From Lithobates sylvaticus (taxonomy: Eukaryota; Chordata; Amphibia; Anura; Ranidae): DNA of 64,000 bases. Both the position numbers and the translations under genes were made by a program. Position 1 is the first letter of the stretch. Every line of letters begins with the position of its first letter. The notes beneath the pieces are model-generated. The model did no database searches and was not told the origin of the DNA. It saw nothing but the letters and a program-made list of their open reading frames with translations. The stretch covers positions 185,372,786 through 185,436,785 of the forward strand of contig CM053029.1 in assembly GCA_028564925.1 (NCBI GenBank). The letters are read 5' to 3'. Shown here piece by piece: positions 9,483-20,826 of this stretch.

Positions 9483-10073
9483 CAGGGTACACCATTTTAT
9501 CATGGTAACAGAGATCATGGATGCTACTCACCTGTAGGATATATTGAAAATGCATCGAACAGAAATGTTTCTTGGGCACCAACTCTCATACTACCTGCAT
9601 ACCTTGCAAGACAAGTTCTAGATGGGACCGGCATGACTACCTTTTAATATTGGTGTTTGCATTGTCCAGATTCTAGAAGAACTATTTCATCTTTATACAT
9701 TCAATTAGCTGATTCCCTTAATAAGCTTCTGCACCATTTGGCATGGCAGAAGGATCTGGATACTGTGGTGAAACCAGAAGACATAGATAGAGTATATAAG
9801 GGTGCCCAAATATATCTCTAGTGGAAGTGAACTATAAAGCTGTATCCAGATGGCACTTGGCATACAGGGTACACCATTTTATCATGGTAACAGTTATCAT
9901 GGGCGCTACTCACCTGTGGGATATATTAAAAATGCATCGAATAGAAATGTTTCTTGGGCACCTACTCTCACACTGCCTGCATAATCTTGCAACACAAGTC
10001 CTTAATGTGACTAGCATGAAAACTTTTAAATATTGGTGCTTGCATTGTCCAGGTCCCATAAGAACTATTTTAT
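9483..10073 (+). repeat. Direct duplication inside the L1 relic, offset 382 bp
   Basis: The sequence starting CAGGGTACACCATTTTATCA at 9483 recurs at 9865 and stays recognisably similar for about 210 bp, with many substitutions and small indels. The divergence implies an old duplication. Confidence 0.75.
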
Positions 10074-10242
10074 ACATTCAATGGCACTTGGTGCCAACAA
10101 GACTCTCAAAAATGCATCCTGCCTCTTCTATCCATTGTTTCTGACAATGCAGGATGGGTTATATGTTTCATGTATGGTGAAATTGCCCTAGGGTGAAACT
10201 CTTTTGAACCCCCTTCTACATATTGAATAGGCCTATCCTGGG
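9483..10242 (+). pseudogene. L1-type ORF2 C-terminal relic, part 1
   Basis: Plus-strand reading at about 10070-10200 gives QWHLVPTRLSKMHPA followed by an HVW-NCP box, which matches the C-terminal tail of L1/Tx1-type ORF2 (R-W-L-P...CWRC...H-WW-CP). The same RWHL motif occurs at about 9845. The relic has stops and an internal direct duplication and cannot encode a protein. It continues after the palindromic hAT insertion, at 12833. Confidence 0.6.
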
Positions 10243-12824
10243 TAGGGATGAGCTTCGAGTTCGAGTCAAACTCATGTTCGACTCGAACATTGCCTGTTCG
10301 CCTGCTCAGCGAACAATTTGGGGTGTTCGCGGCAAATTCGAAAAGCCGCGAGCACCCTGTAAAAGTCTATGGGAGAAATCTCAAGTGCTAATTTTAAAAG
10401 CCTATATGCAAGTTATTGTCATAGAAAGTGTTTGGGGACCTGGGTCCTGCCCCAGGGGACATGTATCAATGCAATTTTTTTTTTTTTTTTAAACGGACGT
10501 TTTTTCAGGAGCAGTGATTTTAATAATAAAAGTGTAATATTCGTTTAAATTTCGTACCTGGGGGGTGTCTATAGTATGCCTGTGAAGGGGCGCATGTTTC
10601 CTGTGCTTAGAACTGTCCCTGCACAAAGTGTCATTTTTGCAGGAAAAAAAGCTATTTAAAATCACTCGCGGCTAATGAATTGCCGGATCCCGTAACACAG
10701 AGAACAGTCATTCGTTGAAAGTCATTGATAAAAAAAAAAGTCATTGATAAAAAAAAAAGCGTGCGGGTTCCCCCAAATTCAATTACCAGGCCCTTCAGGT
10801 CTGCTATGGATATTAAGGGGAACCCCGCTTCAAATTAAAAAAAAAATGACGTGGGGTTCCCCTAAATATCCATACCAGACCCTTATCCGAGCACGCAACC
10901 TGGCAGGCCGCAGGAAAAGAGGGGGGATGAGAGCGCCCCCCCTCCTGAACCATACCAGGCCAAATGCCCTCAACATTGGGAGGGTGCTTTGGGGGTCTGT
11001 GACCCCTCAAAGCACCATGTCCCTATGTTGATGGGGACAAGGGCCTCGTCCCCACAACCCTGGCCATTGGTTGAGGGGGTCTGCGGGCGGGGGGCTTATC
11101 GGAATCTGGAATCCCCTTTAACAAGGGGACCCCCAGATCCCGGCCCCCCCTGTGTGAAATGGTAAGGGGGTACCTACCATTTCACCAAAAAAGTGACAAA
11201 AATGTTAAAAATGACAGGAGACGGTCTTTGACAATTCCTTTAATAAAATCTTCTTTCATCTTCTTTCTTCTGGTCTTCCTTCTTCCTTTCTTCATCCTTC
11301 GGTTTCTTCATCTTCTTCTTCCTTCTTCTTCCATCTTCTTCCATCTTCTTCTTCCATCTTCTTCTTCCTCCGATCCGCTTCTTCTTGCTCTGGTCTTCTC
11401 GTCCGGCATCTTCTTCCACGGCGCCGGCGTCTCTTCTTGGGCCGCTCCGCGCAATGGGAGGCTCCCGCTGTGTGAGGCTTCGCTGCGTCTGACAGCTCTT
11501 TTATAACGGAGGGCGGGGCCACCTGGTGACCCCGTCCCCCTCTGACGCACAGAGACATCATGGGGATTTCCCTATGGCTTTCCCCATGACGTAAGAGGGG
11601 GGCGGGGGCCATCAGTTATAAAAGAGCTGTCAGACGCAGCGAAGCCTCACACAGCGGGAGACTCCCATTGCGCGGAGCGGCCCAAGAAGAGACGCCGACG
11701 CCGTGGAAGAAAATGCCGGACGAGAAGACCAGAGCAAGAAGAAGCAGATCGGAGGAAGAAGAAGATGGAAGAAGAAGATGAAGAAACCGAAGGATGAAGA
11801 AAGGAAGAAGGAAGACCAGAAGAAAGAAGATGAAAGAAGATTTTAATAAAGGAATTGTCAAAGACCGTCTCCTGTAATTTTTAACATTTTTGTCACTTTT
11901 TTGGTGAAATAGTAGGGGTACTTTTGTACCCCCTTACCATTTCACACAGGGGTGGTGGGATCTGGGGGTCCCCTTGTTAAAGGGGCCTTCAGATTCCGAT
12001 AAGCTCCCTTGCCGCAGACCCCCACAACCAATGGCCAGGGTTGTGGGGAAGAGGCCCTTGTCCCCATTAACATGGGGACATGGAGCTTTGAGGGGTCACA
12101 GACCCCCAAAGCACCCTCCCAATGTTGAGGGCATGTGGTCTGGTACGGTTCAGGAGGGGGGGGCGCTCTCGTCCCCCCCTCTTTTCCTGCGGCCTGCCAG
12201 GTTGCGTGCTCGGATAAGGGTCTGGTATGAATATTTAGGGGGACCCCTACATCATTTTTTTTTTAAATTTGAAGCGGGGTTCCCCTTAATATCCATAGCA
12301 GACCTGAAGGGCCTGGTAATTGAATTTGGGGGAACCCCCACGCTTTTTTTTTTTTTATCAATTACTTTTTTTTTTATCAATGACTTTCAATGAATGACTG
12401 TTCTCTGTGTTACGGGATCCGGCAATTCATTAGCCGCGAGTGATTTTAAATAGCTTTTTTTCCTGCGAAAATGACACTTTGTGCAAGGACAGTTCTAAGC
12501 ACGGCAAAAAATGCACCCCTTCACAGGCATACTTTAGACACCCCCCAGGTACGAAATTTAAAGGAATATTACACTTTTATTGTTTCACATTAAGCATTAT
12601 TAAAATCACTGCTCTTGCATTGATACATGTCCCCTGGGGCAGGACCCAGGTCCCCAAACACTTTTTATGACAATAACTTGCATATAAGCCTTTAAAATTA
12701 GCACTTTTGATTTTGAACGTTCGAGTCCCATAGACTTTAATAGGGTTCTAAAGTTTACATGAGCTTTAGGTCTGTTCGCAGGTTCTGGTGCGAACCGAAC
12801 AGGGGGGTGTTCGACTCATCCCTA
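10243..12824. mobile_element. Palindromic (fold-back) hAT element, 2.6 kb
   Basis: The flanks ATCCTGGG at 10235-10242 and 12825-12832 are a perfect 8-bp target duplication. The ends TAGGGATGAG and GACTCATCCCTA are inverse complements, and the symmetry continues through nearly the whole element: the left arm runs to about 11506 and the right arm from about 11614, around a GC-rich centre. Within the arms are (TTC)n/(GAA)n stretches and TTTTTTATCAATGAC blocks. No transposase is encoded; Arg/Glu/Lys-rich frames near the centre are products of the GAA microsatellite. The ends match the decayed hAT elements starting near 13065 and 38974, so it is probably their non-autonomous derivative. Confidence 0.9.
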
Positions 12825-12832
12825 ATCCTGGG

Positions 12833-13055
12833 TATCTCTATGTCCTCTTGGAGACTAACATTCTTTTTTTTCTTCCTTGCTGCCAACATAGCTATCGCTA
12901 AAGCATTGAAACTTCTGTGATAAGCCCTGAAATCCTGAAAAATAAGTTATCTTCAATCATGACACATGAAAAATAAGTGGGAACCCTGGGTGAAATCGAT
13001 TCAGCTTGAAGACTGAGGACTGCTGAAAACAGAAATATCTTTCTTTTCATGGTCC
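12833..13055 (+). pseudogene. L1-type ORF2 C-terminal relic, part 2
   Basis: Directly after the hAT target duplication the L1-like reading resumes. A LAANIAIAKA-like segment and a W-PW-like segment near 12990 are typical of the last 60 residues of L1 ORF2. Several stops are present. Together with 9483-10242 this is one relic split by the palindromic element. Confidence 0.5.
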
Positions 13056-13599
13056 TTTAGTTCAGGGGTTGAGTTGAGCCAAACACCCCCCGGTTCAGTC
13101 CCTGGGGGGTATTAATGCAAAAAAGGAGCGGTAATTTTAATGATGCTTAAAGTAAAAAAACAAAAATTCCTTTAAATATAGTGCCTGGGGGGTCCCATTA
13201 GTCTGTCTGTAAGTGGCCTATCTGTACTGTGTATAGAACCTGCTGCAGCAAAACTGACATATATAAAGAATAAAAAATGACATTTAAATTGATTTTCCCT
13301 GCAAGCTTTCTTTATTTTGTAAACAACGGTTTGGGGAGCCAGTCTGTATGATGAGACCACAATTTAGTGCACTCGGAATAAGATTCAACATTTTTTGGGA
13401 TAAATTCTGGTGTCTCTTTGGCAGACTTTAGATGGAAATAACAATTTTGCACCACAGTGAACAAGCCTTATGTGAAGAAAACAAATTATAGTACACGTAT
13501 GTCAAGATTAACAATTCTGGTGTCTCTTTCGCAGACTTTGGATAGAAGTAACAAGTGCAGAAAAATTGGGCTTTGGGTGTTGGTGGTGCCTATAGAGGT

Positions 13600-13985
13600 A
13601 CTCTTGAAAAAAAAATCTGTTTATTTTTCTTAACAAAACATACAAAAACATGTCCAACAATAACCTCAAAAGAGAAGTTTCAAAATAAATTTACTCTCAT
13701 CTCGCCATTTTCTTCCCCTTCTTCTACTCCTTGTATATGCAATAAATTATTACACCTTATTAGAACTTGTCCAAGATGTCCAGACAATACCCTATCAATA
13801 TACTCTTCTGTATTGGCAATCTGCATGTTCATGAACCCATCCACATAGTGTCCCTTGTATGCCATTCCCCACTTCAGTTTCACCATTACTGGTTTACCAG
13901 TAAGGCCATTAGGGAATGGTTTTGGGTTTAGTGGCAAACTCATTCTGCCATTAAAGCCGCCGCTGATCTACAAACCAGTGAAAGG
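13600..13985 (-). pseudogene. SNRPF: SNRPF (Sm-F) processed retrocopy
   Basis: The minus strand from 13943 to 13680 encodes an uninterrupted 87-residue protein beginning [20 protein letters not shown], a very close match to vertebrate small nuclear ribonucleoprotein F (86 residues in human as I recall). SNRPF is one of the seven Sm-ring proteins of spliceosomal snRNPs. Both Sm motifs are recognisable: Sm1 around [16 protein letters not shown] and Sm2 in [10 protein letters not shown]. Compared with the canonical protein, two codons are missing after AYKGH and the C-terminus reads GEMRVNLF instead of ending GEMRE. The parent gene has introns and this copy has none; an AATAAA-like signal lies downstream on the minus strand near 13620. 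It is embedded in a decayed hAT element. A clear poly(A) tail and target duplication were not found. Confidence 0.88.
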
Positions 13986-14082
13986 AAGAAAATAAATCCC
14001 TGTGGAATGCTCCAAGAACACACTGCGAGAGACAAAACACATTTAATCTGCAACATTGGCATCAGGGGCTTGATAGCTGCTG

Positions 14083-15179
14083 CTAATCCAGGCCTGAATT
14101 TTGTTTTATAAATGTCAGCCAGACAACGAAGTCTGTGGACAGATACACTCTTTTATCTGTCACAAAAGCTCCTGCAGCACTGAATGCCCATTCGGAAATC
14201 ACACTGGATGCAGGGCAGCCCAGCAGCTTAATTGCACACTGGGCAAGTTCTGGCCAGTGGTCTATTCTCATGACCCAGTAACCCAGTGGATCGTTTACTG
14301 GAGTCTGTTACATGTCTGTTTTCGCCCCTAGATAATTTCCCACCATATGAGTCAGACGCTGCCAATGGGATGTTGAAGCTGAGAGCCCTGGGCACCGAGA
14401 ACTCAATTTTTTTAAATGCATCACTTAGGTAGCCCCCTTCTATACTGTTCCTCCTCTGTACAACAGAAGCCTGCAAACTACCTTTTCCATGAGAATGTAA
14501 CCTACCAGAGTCCGAGATGGTGTTACATAAACTCTTCTTTAAGGTGTCCTCAGGATATTTCAGCCTGTGCTCCCTCTGCAAGGGCAGGTTGAGTTCCGAG
14601 ACTTTCCCCTTGTAACGGTGGTCAAGGAGGGTTGCCAACCAATAATGATTCTTCTCCTTGATGCCACAAATTCCTTTTTTTTCTTTTACAGGATTTGAAG
14701 AATAAGTGAGCCCATGCACCCCAAGTTTGCGGAGGCATGAGAAGCAGATTCCTCGGGTCACTGAGCATTACACTATCATGGAACTGCCTCCTTTAAGCCA
14801 CGTACTACACCCAAGGTTTCTGGGGACTAAAAACCATCTCTTACGGTTTGACGTATGTCTTCTTCTGCTTTAATGCCTCCAAAACTGCCAGAATACTTCT
14901 CCTCCTCCCTCTCCTCTTGTGTGTTCTGTGGCGTCACAAGAATGGTGTCTGCATAAACTGGGTCTTGAGAGGAAAGGAAGTCCTCCTCTTCCACACGCTG
15001 CTCTGCCTTGAGTGCCCTGTCCATAATGCTACACAGATGCATGAATTGTCATGGCTCACCATCCTTCTTGCCTCCTCAAATGGTGATAGTACAGTGCATG
15101 CATCCTTTATCAGCAGCCATTGGCGTGGGGAAAAAAAGCTGAGCTCCTCCGAGCCTGACCTTGTGCCATACTGACACAC
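14083..15179 (-). pseudogene. hAT transposase relic, C-terminal half (copy 1)
   Basis: Minus-strand frames in order are: SFFSPRQWLLIKDACTVLSPFEEA (15130-15060 region), an acidic linker, CGIKEKNHYWLATLLDHRYKG (about 14660) and the dimerisation end RIDHWPELAQCAIKLLGCPA plus SSVISEWAFSAAG (14271-14083). The last block matches the hATC dimerisation domain (LA-A--LL--PASS--SER-FSAAG), and the DH-YKG motif is a catalytic-domain landmark. Several frame changes separate the pieces. It aligns collinearly with the copy at 39939-41035, which is better preserved. The element cannot make a complete transposase. Confidence 0.8.
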
Positions 15180-15180
15180 A

Positions 15181-15751
15181 GTGGTGGGACAAGGTCAACT
15201 AGTGCCCAGGGCGAAAATGACAACCCCTCCCCCAAGGAGTTGAGATGGGGGGGGGGGTTTAGAGAAGTAAATGCAGCGCTGAGATGTATGTACTGGTTAC
15301 AGCATGCTGCTGCAATGATTACAACTTATCACATACACATATCCCCCAATGACCCCCCTAAGTTGCAAAGGCAGCTATATGGAGGTATACATTCTAATGC
15401 ATATCGGGTCTGACATACTTCCTAATATGCATCTCTACACCTATCAGAGTAAACACACATCTGTATTCTTAGTAGTACACATGTCAGACTGGATATGCAT
15501 TAGAATGTGTAGCTAGTCCTGGGTACAGATTATAGTTAATATTGGATATAATGAAAAGTCTGGATGAATTGTTTTGTATATGGAGGTATACACATGCCAG
15601 GCTGTGATGCTTTGTATCATAGTATGGCAAAAAAAATTCCCTGTAGTGTTCGGTGGGCAGTACTACCTGCAGAATATGACCTAATCGGCCACCCGAAAAC
15701 CATGTGCAATTTGTGTGCTTACAGCACAGTGGTGAAGACTATTAGAGGTTC
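15181..15751. other. Insert inside the hAT relic, with a short inverted pair
   Basis: No known family recognised. The block ACATTCTAATGCATATC (15388-15404) recurs inverted at 15493-15509, and TATATGGAGGTATACA occurs twice directly (about 15372 and 15578). These suggest a small DNA repeat inserted into the hAT element. Confidence 0.45.
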
Positions 15752-16132
15752 AGGCTGGGTTCTCACTGGTGTGATGTGGGAAACCCTGCGATTCCTGTGC
15801 AGTTTGCCACATTGCCCCTAACACTGACATCTGTGAACTGCTGCGGGTGTCAATGTAAAGTTAATGACACCCCCAGGTCGGTTCGCATATCGCAATGTGT
15901 ACTGTGAAATGGTCCAGGAAATCTATCGCATAGGTGTGAACAGCCATGCGATCCGATTCCAGTGCGGACCAAAAAAAGAGTCCTGCACCATTTTGGTCCA
16001 AATGTGATGCCCATTCAGCCATACAAACTGTATGGCTGAATTTGCATCGCACAGACGTCGCACGTGAGCTGCACAGCAATGCGGTGCAAATCGCATGTGA
16101 TGTCTGTCATCGCAATAGTGTGAACCCAGCCT
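15752..16132. mobile_element. MITE with AGGCTGGGTTC termini
   Basis: The left end AGGCTGGGTTCTCACT and the right end AGTGTGAACCCAGCCT are inverse complements with one mismatch. The interior has nested inverted blocks of TGCGATNCG type. Flanks TCA and TAA are compatible with a decayed 3-bp Harbinger-type duplication but do not prove it. A second copy is at 62900-63504. Confidence 0.8.
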
Positions 16133-16418
16133 AAAAGAGGTAGAGAAGAGGCGACATAATGTCTCCTAAGCACCTGCAATAAGGCATATTACACTTTACT
16201 TATAAAACCTCATAGCAGAGTCCTGTGAATTTGTGTGTGTTTGGGAAAAGGGGGGGGGGGGGGTAGGTCTGATTAGTAATCTATAAGCCCTTTTACTGCC
16301 AGCCTCTTCCTGAGAATGCTAGTTACATAGTGTTATGCTGACCTACTATCTTTAATACATTCTGACCTGAAGTCTTCCAAGATTCCAAAGTTCAGGAATA
16401 TTCCTTTATCCCATTGTT

Positions 16419-16668
16419 TTGCAAATCTATGTACACTATAAACTGTATGATTGTTTGAAGAGAAATGCATCTAAGTGTGAGGAGGAAGGGCAAGCAGTAG
16501 AAAATGAAAGTGGAACCTTCCAAGCAACTTATAAACCTTGTGATCTTTCTGCTTATATCTTGAAGTGCTTTATTCCTCCCTTGAGGAGCAAAATAGCAGC
16601 AGGCTGTAAAAGAGACCCAGTTTGGGGATATTTTGAAGTTCCTCTACCTGTGGATAAAGCAGGTAATA
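16419..16668 (+). pseudogene. Unrecognised open frame with a BED-finger-like W-YF motif
   Basis: The + strand reads open for over 80 residues with sensible composition, including SKIAAGCKRDPVWGYFEV. The VW-YF spacing resembles the start of a BED zinc finger, as in hAT transposases and ZBED proteins, but the following C-x2-C is not present. The frame runs into CAG|GTAATA at about 16668, a plausible splice donor. A palindromic TTTAAATCAA block typical of some hAT ends lies at 17080-17140. It could be an N-terminal transposase exon of another hAT family or a host exon relic. I do not recognise a specific gene. Confidence 0.3.
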
Positions 16669-16865
16669 TAATGTTATGGTTTTAATTAAATAAAATAATT
16701 TTAGTAGTTCTCAAACTATGTGCGATTAACCTATTAACCTAAAAACTATTCTGATATCGCTGTTTTACTAACCTGACAGCTTATTATTCTAAATAGGAAA
16801 CCTTCATTTTGTTTGCAAATATTAAAGATTTTAACTACCATCAATAATAAGTCCTTACATTTAAA

Positions 16866-17053
16866 GAGCACCTGTCATTTCAGATCCACCATGGCAGCGC
16901 CTGTTAGCGGGGATCCACTCACCTGCTGCCGCCACGTCCCTCACCTTGTTGTGTCACTGCCGCATCACCAGCCGTCCCATTGAATGGGACTGTCGGTGAG
17001 TCAACAGCGGGTCAGAGGAGGAGCCGCTGCGGAATAGATAAGACAGTTGCTCT
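16866..17053. mobile_element. TTAA-flanked MITE, 188 bp
   Basis: It lies between TTAA at 16862-16865 and 17054-17057, with inverted ends AGAGCACCTGTC and GACAGTTGCTCT. No coding capacity. Confidence 0.7.
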
Positions 17054-17059
17054 TTAAAA

Positions 17060-17800
17060 ATTATGATTAAATCGAGTTGATTTAAATCAAGCCTTTTTAC
17101 TAGTGAATTAAATCGACTTGATGTAAATCAAATCCACCCCAATAAAAGAGCAATCGTTGTTGAGATGAAGAAGCTCTTGAGGAATAGTGTATTTCCTTAT
17201 CTCTGTGTAACATATAACTGTCAAAGCCCCCTCCCTGTATTCCAACCCCCCACCCCCCCTTTCTAAAATACCAGTCATTTTGAAGCAAGCTCTTCTCTGT
17301 TGCAATACCATCACCCACATAACAATCGTCTGTAGGATGCTTAAGCTGTTTCCTCCCTCCTTTCAGTAACAGCAATAGAGAGCAGTGCTGCTATCAACTT
17401 CTAGGAATGCTGCCATTCGGTTCTCCCTCAATGGGACACATATAGTCTGACTGTAGAGGTAAGCAGGAGCCTGGCATGTGGGGAGGAGGCGGGGGGCAGT
17501 GATTGCACACACATAAGTTTTGTTTTTTTCTTCTTGTCATTAGCAAAAAGCTCCAGTTCTCTGCTCTGTGGAAACAAACAAAAGGATGCTACTCCCCAGC
17601 GCTCTATACACAGAAGGAGGTGTTCTCCGTGGCGGTCCTCCTCTCTTCCGCCCACATGTTGCTATTGGAGTGAGCAATCGCCTCCCTTCAGCAGCTATTG
17701 AGATTCCTCCTTCTGCCCTGATAGTAATGACACTTCTGCGTGGCTCCAATGCATCCCTCCCCCTTCATTTAATACTCCGCCCAGGGCACCCGTCCCTTCC
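17060..17800. other. Unassigned insert inside the hAT relic
   Basis: The first 80 bases hold an inverted AAATCGA-type block (ATTAAATCGA and TTTAAATCAA motifs) resembling a hAT terminus. The remainder shows a GC-rich stretch near 17480 and no recognised family. Confidence 0.35.
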
Positions 17801-18900
17801 ACCCACCCCTTGTACCGTCCCTGCTGACACAGGTACTCATCGATGGCCCTCTGCTACATGTGCAGCCGCTGCAGCATTGCCAAAGTTGAGTTCCACCTGG
17901 TGGGCATGTCACAATCAGAGGGTTTACGGGCAGGTAAAATTCATGCTGAATTTAAGCCAACCGAACACTGATTTATGACCACCTAAATTGTCTACAGACT
18001 CTTCTGGCCTTCTTTAGAAGATCTTGCAAACCTGGGTACCTGTTTAAGAAACGCTGCACCAACAAATTAAGGACATGTACTCTGTCGAAGGGTGGACAGA
18101 AGGTTAGTGCCATTATCGCACACTCCCATTCCTGGCTCAAGCTTCCATGGTGTAAACCACCTCTGGGCCTGCCCCTGCAGAGCTGAAAGAACCTTTGCTC
18201 TAGTGTGGCTCCTGTACCCTAGACCAGTGGTCATCAATCCTTTCCTCAGGGCCCAATAACAGGCCAGGTTTTATGTATTAAAAAAAGATGCAGACTAAAA
18301 TATTGCAATCACTGAGCAGCAAATGATATCACCTGTGATTTATTTACGTTATCTTGCAAACCTGGTCTGTTAGTGGGCCCTGAGGACAGGGTTGATAACC
18401 ACTGCCCTAGACAGACCAGTTGACTAATTGAATAGCCCCTTGAATGCTTAGGGGGTAATGGTGGTTCATAGAACAATTCAGCAGAGGAGGGCATGGAGGA
18501 GGAGGCGAAGGAGCTGACAGATCTTACATAATCACCACCAGCTGTATAGAGACATGGCAGCGAAACAAGCTCCAACACTGAGCCCTGTCCTGCATCCTTC
18601 CTAGTTGCAAGCAGAGTTACCCAGTGTGCTGTGAACTATGTTTGCTGAACCATGTGTCAACAGTAAGGTGGACCTTGCTGCTGACTGCCTTGCCCAACAA
18701 TGCCAAAACATTGCCTTCCACGTGATGGTATAAAGCTGGAATGGCCTTGCGTGCAAAGGAATAGCGACTGGGAACCTGCCATTGTGGTACAGCACACCGT
18801 GCTGGATAGCACGGGCAACATCACTCAGCAGAGAAAAACGTGCCCTGGCTGAGGAAATCCACCTTTGCCTGCGGACACAGACGATGGTGGCCCCCTCAAA
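17800..18900 (-). pseudogene. hAT transposase relic, N-terminal half (copy 1)
   Basis: Minus-strand fragments such as LYHNGRFPVAIPLHARPFQL (18790 region) followed by an FWHCWARQSAARSTLLLTHG-like segment read as a decayed N-terminal part of the same hAT transposase whose C-terminal half is at 14083-15179. The phrase LLTHGSANIVHSTLGN stands where hAT proteins have a TDTWTS-like block. The order is colinear with the minus strand. Many frame changes are present, and a 180-bp hAT MITE interrupts it. No BED finger was recognised. Confidence 0.45.
18225..18404. mobile_element. hAT MITE, 180 bp, perfect 8-bp duplication
   Basis: The ends are CAGTGGTCATCAATC and GGGTTGATAACCACTG. CCCTAGAC is duplicated exactly at 18217-18224 and 18405-18412. 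The termini share the CCTCAGGGCCC / GGGCCCTGAGG block. Confidence 0.93.
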
Positions 18901-19645
18901 GTTTCATGGGAACATCTGTTCCTCCTTGCTGGATTTCCAGACATGATGGGGGGGGGGGGACTTATTACCCAAATTTAATTTATATTGGGAAATGTGTAAT
19001 TGGATACACTTTAAATTGAGGACTGCCGCTGACAGAAATTTAAAAACTATAAAAAATAAAATAAAAAACAGGGAAACAGCGTTGCAGTCATAAAAACTGC
19101 ATCTGACAATTTCAAAAAAGGTGGCACGCATGGGGAAAAAAACCCCCAAAAGGGGAATACAGCACTGTATATATACAGCACTAAATGTTATGTAATGATG
19201 TGTAAAACAATGCACTATACTAACACTACACTCACACTAAACTGGCACTACACACATGATACACTACACTATACTCACGCTATACTCACACACTATACTA
19301 ACAACACAACACACTAACTCGCTAGTAGCAAACTGAGCCCTTCTCTATCTATCTTCACTCCTACAACACACTGCAAAAGGTTCCCGTGGGAAGGAGCCTT
19401 TTAAAGTGTGGGGTAGGACTATGAGCACTATGCCATGAGTGGGCAAAGTCATCATGACTTTGTCCAGTTATGGCTCTGACTGTGTTCTGTGCCCTAATTG
19501 GGCAAAGGCTTGCACCTGACCAGCAGTCAGGTGCATTGCTTCATCCAATTAGGGCCACTCACTGTGGGATGCTCGGTGGGTGAACATCCTGCCGAGTGCC
19601 CCACAAATTCGAAACAGGCGATGTTCGGTCTGAACTTTTACTGGC

Positions 19646-20822
19646 TCGAACTATTCTAACTCTATTTGGGGGGGATGAGGGAGTCAGGGTCTTGAAACCA
19701 GAGAGTGTGGGTGGTATGGAAGGTGGTGCATTTTCCCCTTTTTTTTCTTGTTTTCTTTTATTTTCCTTGGAGTTGTTAGAAGTGGCTGTGGTTGGGAAAG
19801 TTCTGGCTTTTACCCTTGAGCACCTTTGTAAATCTATTCTTTCTATTCTTTGTTTGCCGTTTCTCACTCTTGGTTCCTATGCAAATAGGATGGGAGCATT
19901 TATTTCTGGCTCAGTATACTTGCCACAAGTCATAATGTTAGGAACTTCAGCATATTTAAAAATGGATCCTATTCAAACACAGACAGTACTCAAATTGCTT
20001 TATTCTGGATTGTGTTGAAACTTTATTGATGAGCAGAGATATAATGGTGGTATATCAGGAAACCTGGGAAAGGGGGGGGGGGACCCAGTGAATAGTAGCA
20101 GCGACTGTTGAAAGGATCTCAGGGCGACAGGTTGACTTTAGTGCAAACGTTTTAACACATAAGTTGTATGAATTCACCATGGACATGAGAATCTGAGATG
20201 TATCTTAAGCTGCTGAGTCTCAGAGCCTGCTATGGTGCCCCTAGCAGTGTATGAAAGTTTCGGCCAGATGGACCAAGTGTAAGTACCCCAGTCCCCGTCT
20301 GGAGCCTAACACCCTGGGGGATCAGGGCAAGGTCCTTCGATGTCAGAGGACTATGTGTACACCCGTTGCACGTTTTGTGTATCACTCTTTGTGTGTGTGC
20401 ACTTTTTTTTGGCACCGGGTGGAGTTTTTGGGAGTGTGTACGGGCTTTTAAAAAATAAAATAAAAGATAAAGTAATTAGTCAGTTCCTGTGTTTTGTTCT
20501 CCTCTCGAATGGAGAAAAAGATAGATTGTGTTTTTTAATGCTTGCTAGAGGAATGTAAACAAGAAGTGTGTGTAAAAAAATAATATTAAATAATATAAAA
20601 AAATAGAGATATAGTAGCTAGATCAGGGTTTGATCTAGGCCAGGGTTAGGGTCAAGAGTCATGGTCAGAGTCAAAGATCAGGCACATATGTGGTATCATT
20701 GTGATCCTTGGGAGCAGGAGAATTTATTTTGGGTTGTTTTTTTGTGGCAGGTTATGGCAATAGCAAGAAATATACAGCTAGCTCTTAAAAAATATTGATA
20801 GTAAAAAATCAGGAGATATCCA
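19646..20822. other. Stretch with no recognised feature
   Basis: Contains poly-T tracts, a run of G at 20070 and a short GGGTTAGGGTCA-like passage near 20640. A plus-strand frame of 140 codons at 19596-20018 overlaps the hAT edge and lacks family features. I see no transposon ends. Confidence 0.4.
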
Positions 20823-20826
20823 TTAA

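Larger units (their letters stand above)
13065..19645 (-). mobile_element. Decayed autonomous hAT transposon with insertions
   Basis: The left part (13065-13560) resembles the terminal region of the palindromic element: GAGCCAAACACCCCCC, the CCTGGGGGGT block and the phrase TTGGTGGTGCC are shared. The right part (to about 19640) shows the GTTCGGTCTGAAC block expected at the other end. Minus-strand hAT transposase fragments lie at 14083-15179 and about 17800-18900. Between them and inside are an SNRPF retrocopy, an AGGCTGGG-ended MITE, a BED-like frame, a TTAA-type MITE and a 180-bp hAT MITE. Exact ends are eroded, so the coordinates are approximate. Confidence 0.65.

Noticed and set aside
11292-11861. 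Arg/Glu/Lys-rich proteins near the centre of the palindrome
   Set aside because: Encoded by the GAA/TTC microsatellite of the arms, mirrored on both sides.
13555-13848. 97-codon plus-strand frame
   Set aside because: Antisense shadow of the SNRPF retrocopy.
20640-20670. Interstitial telomere-like GGGTTAGGG
   Set aside because: A single occurrence of the word without tandem repetition.
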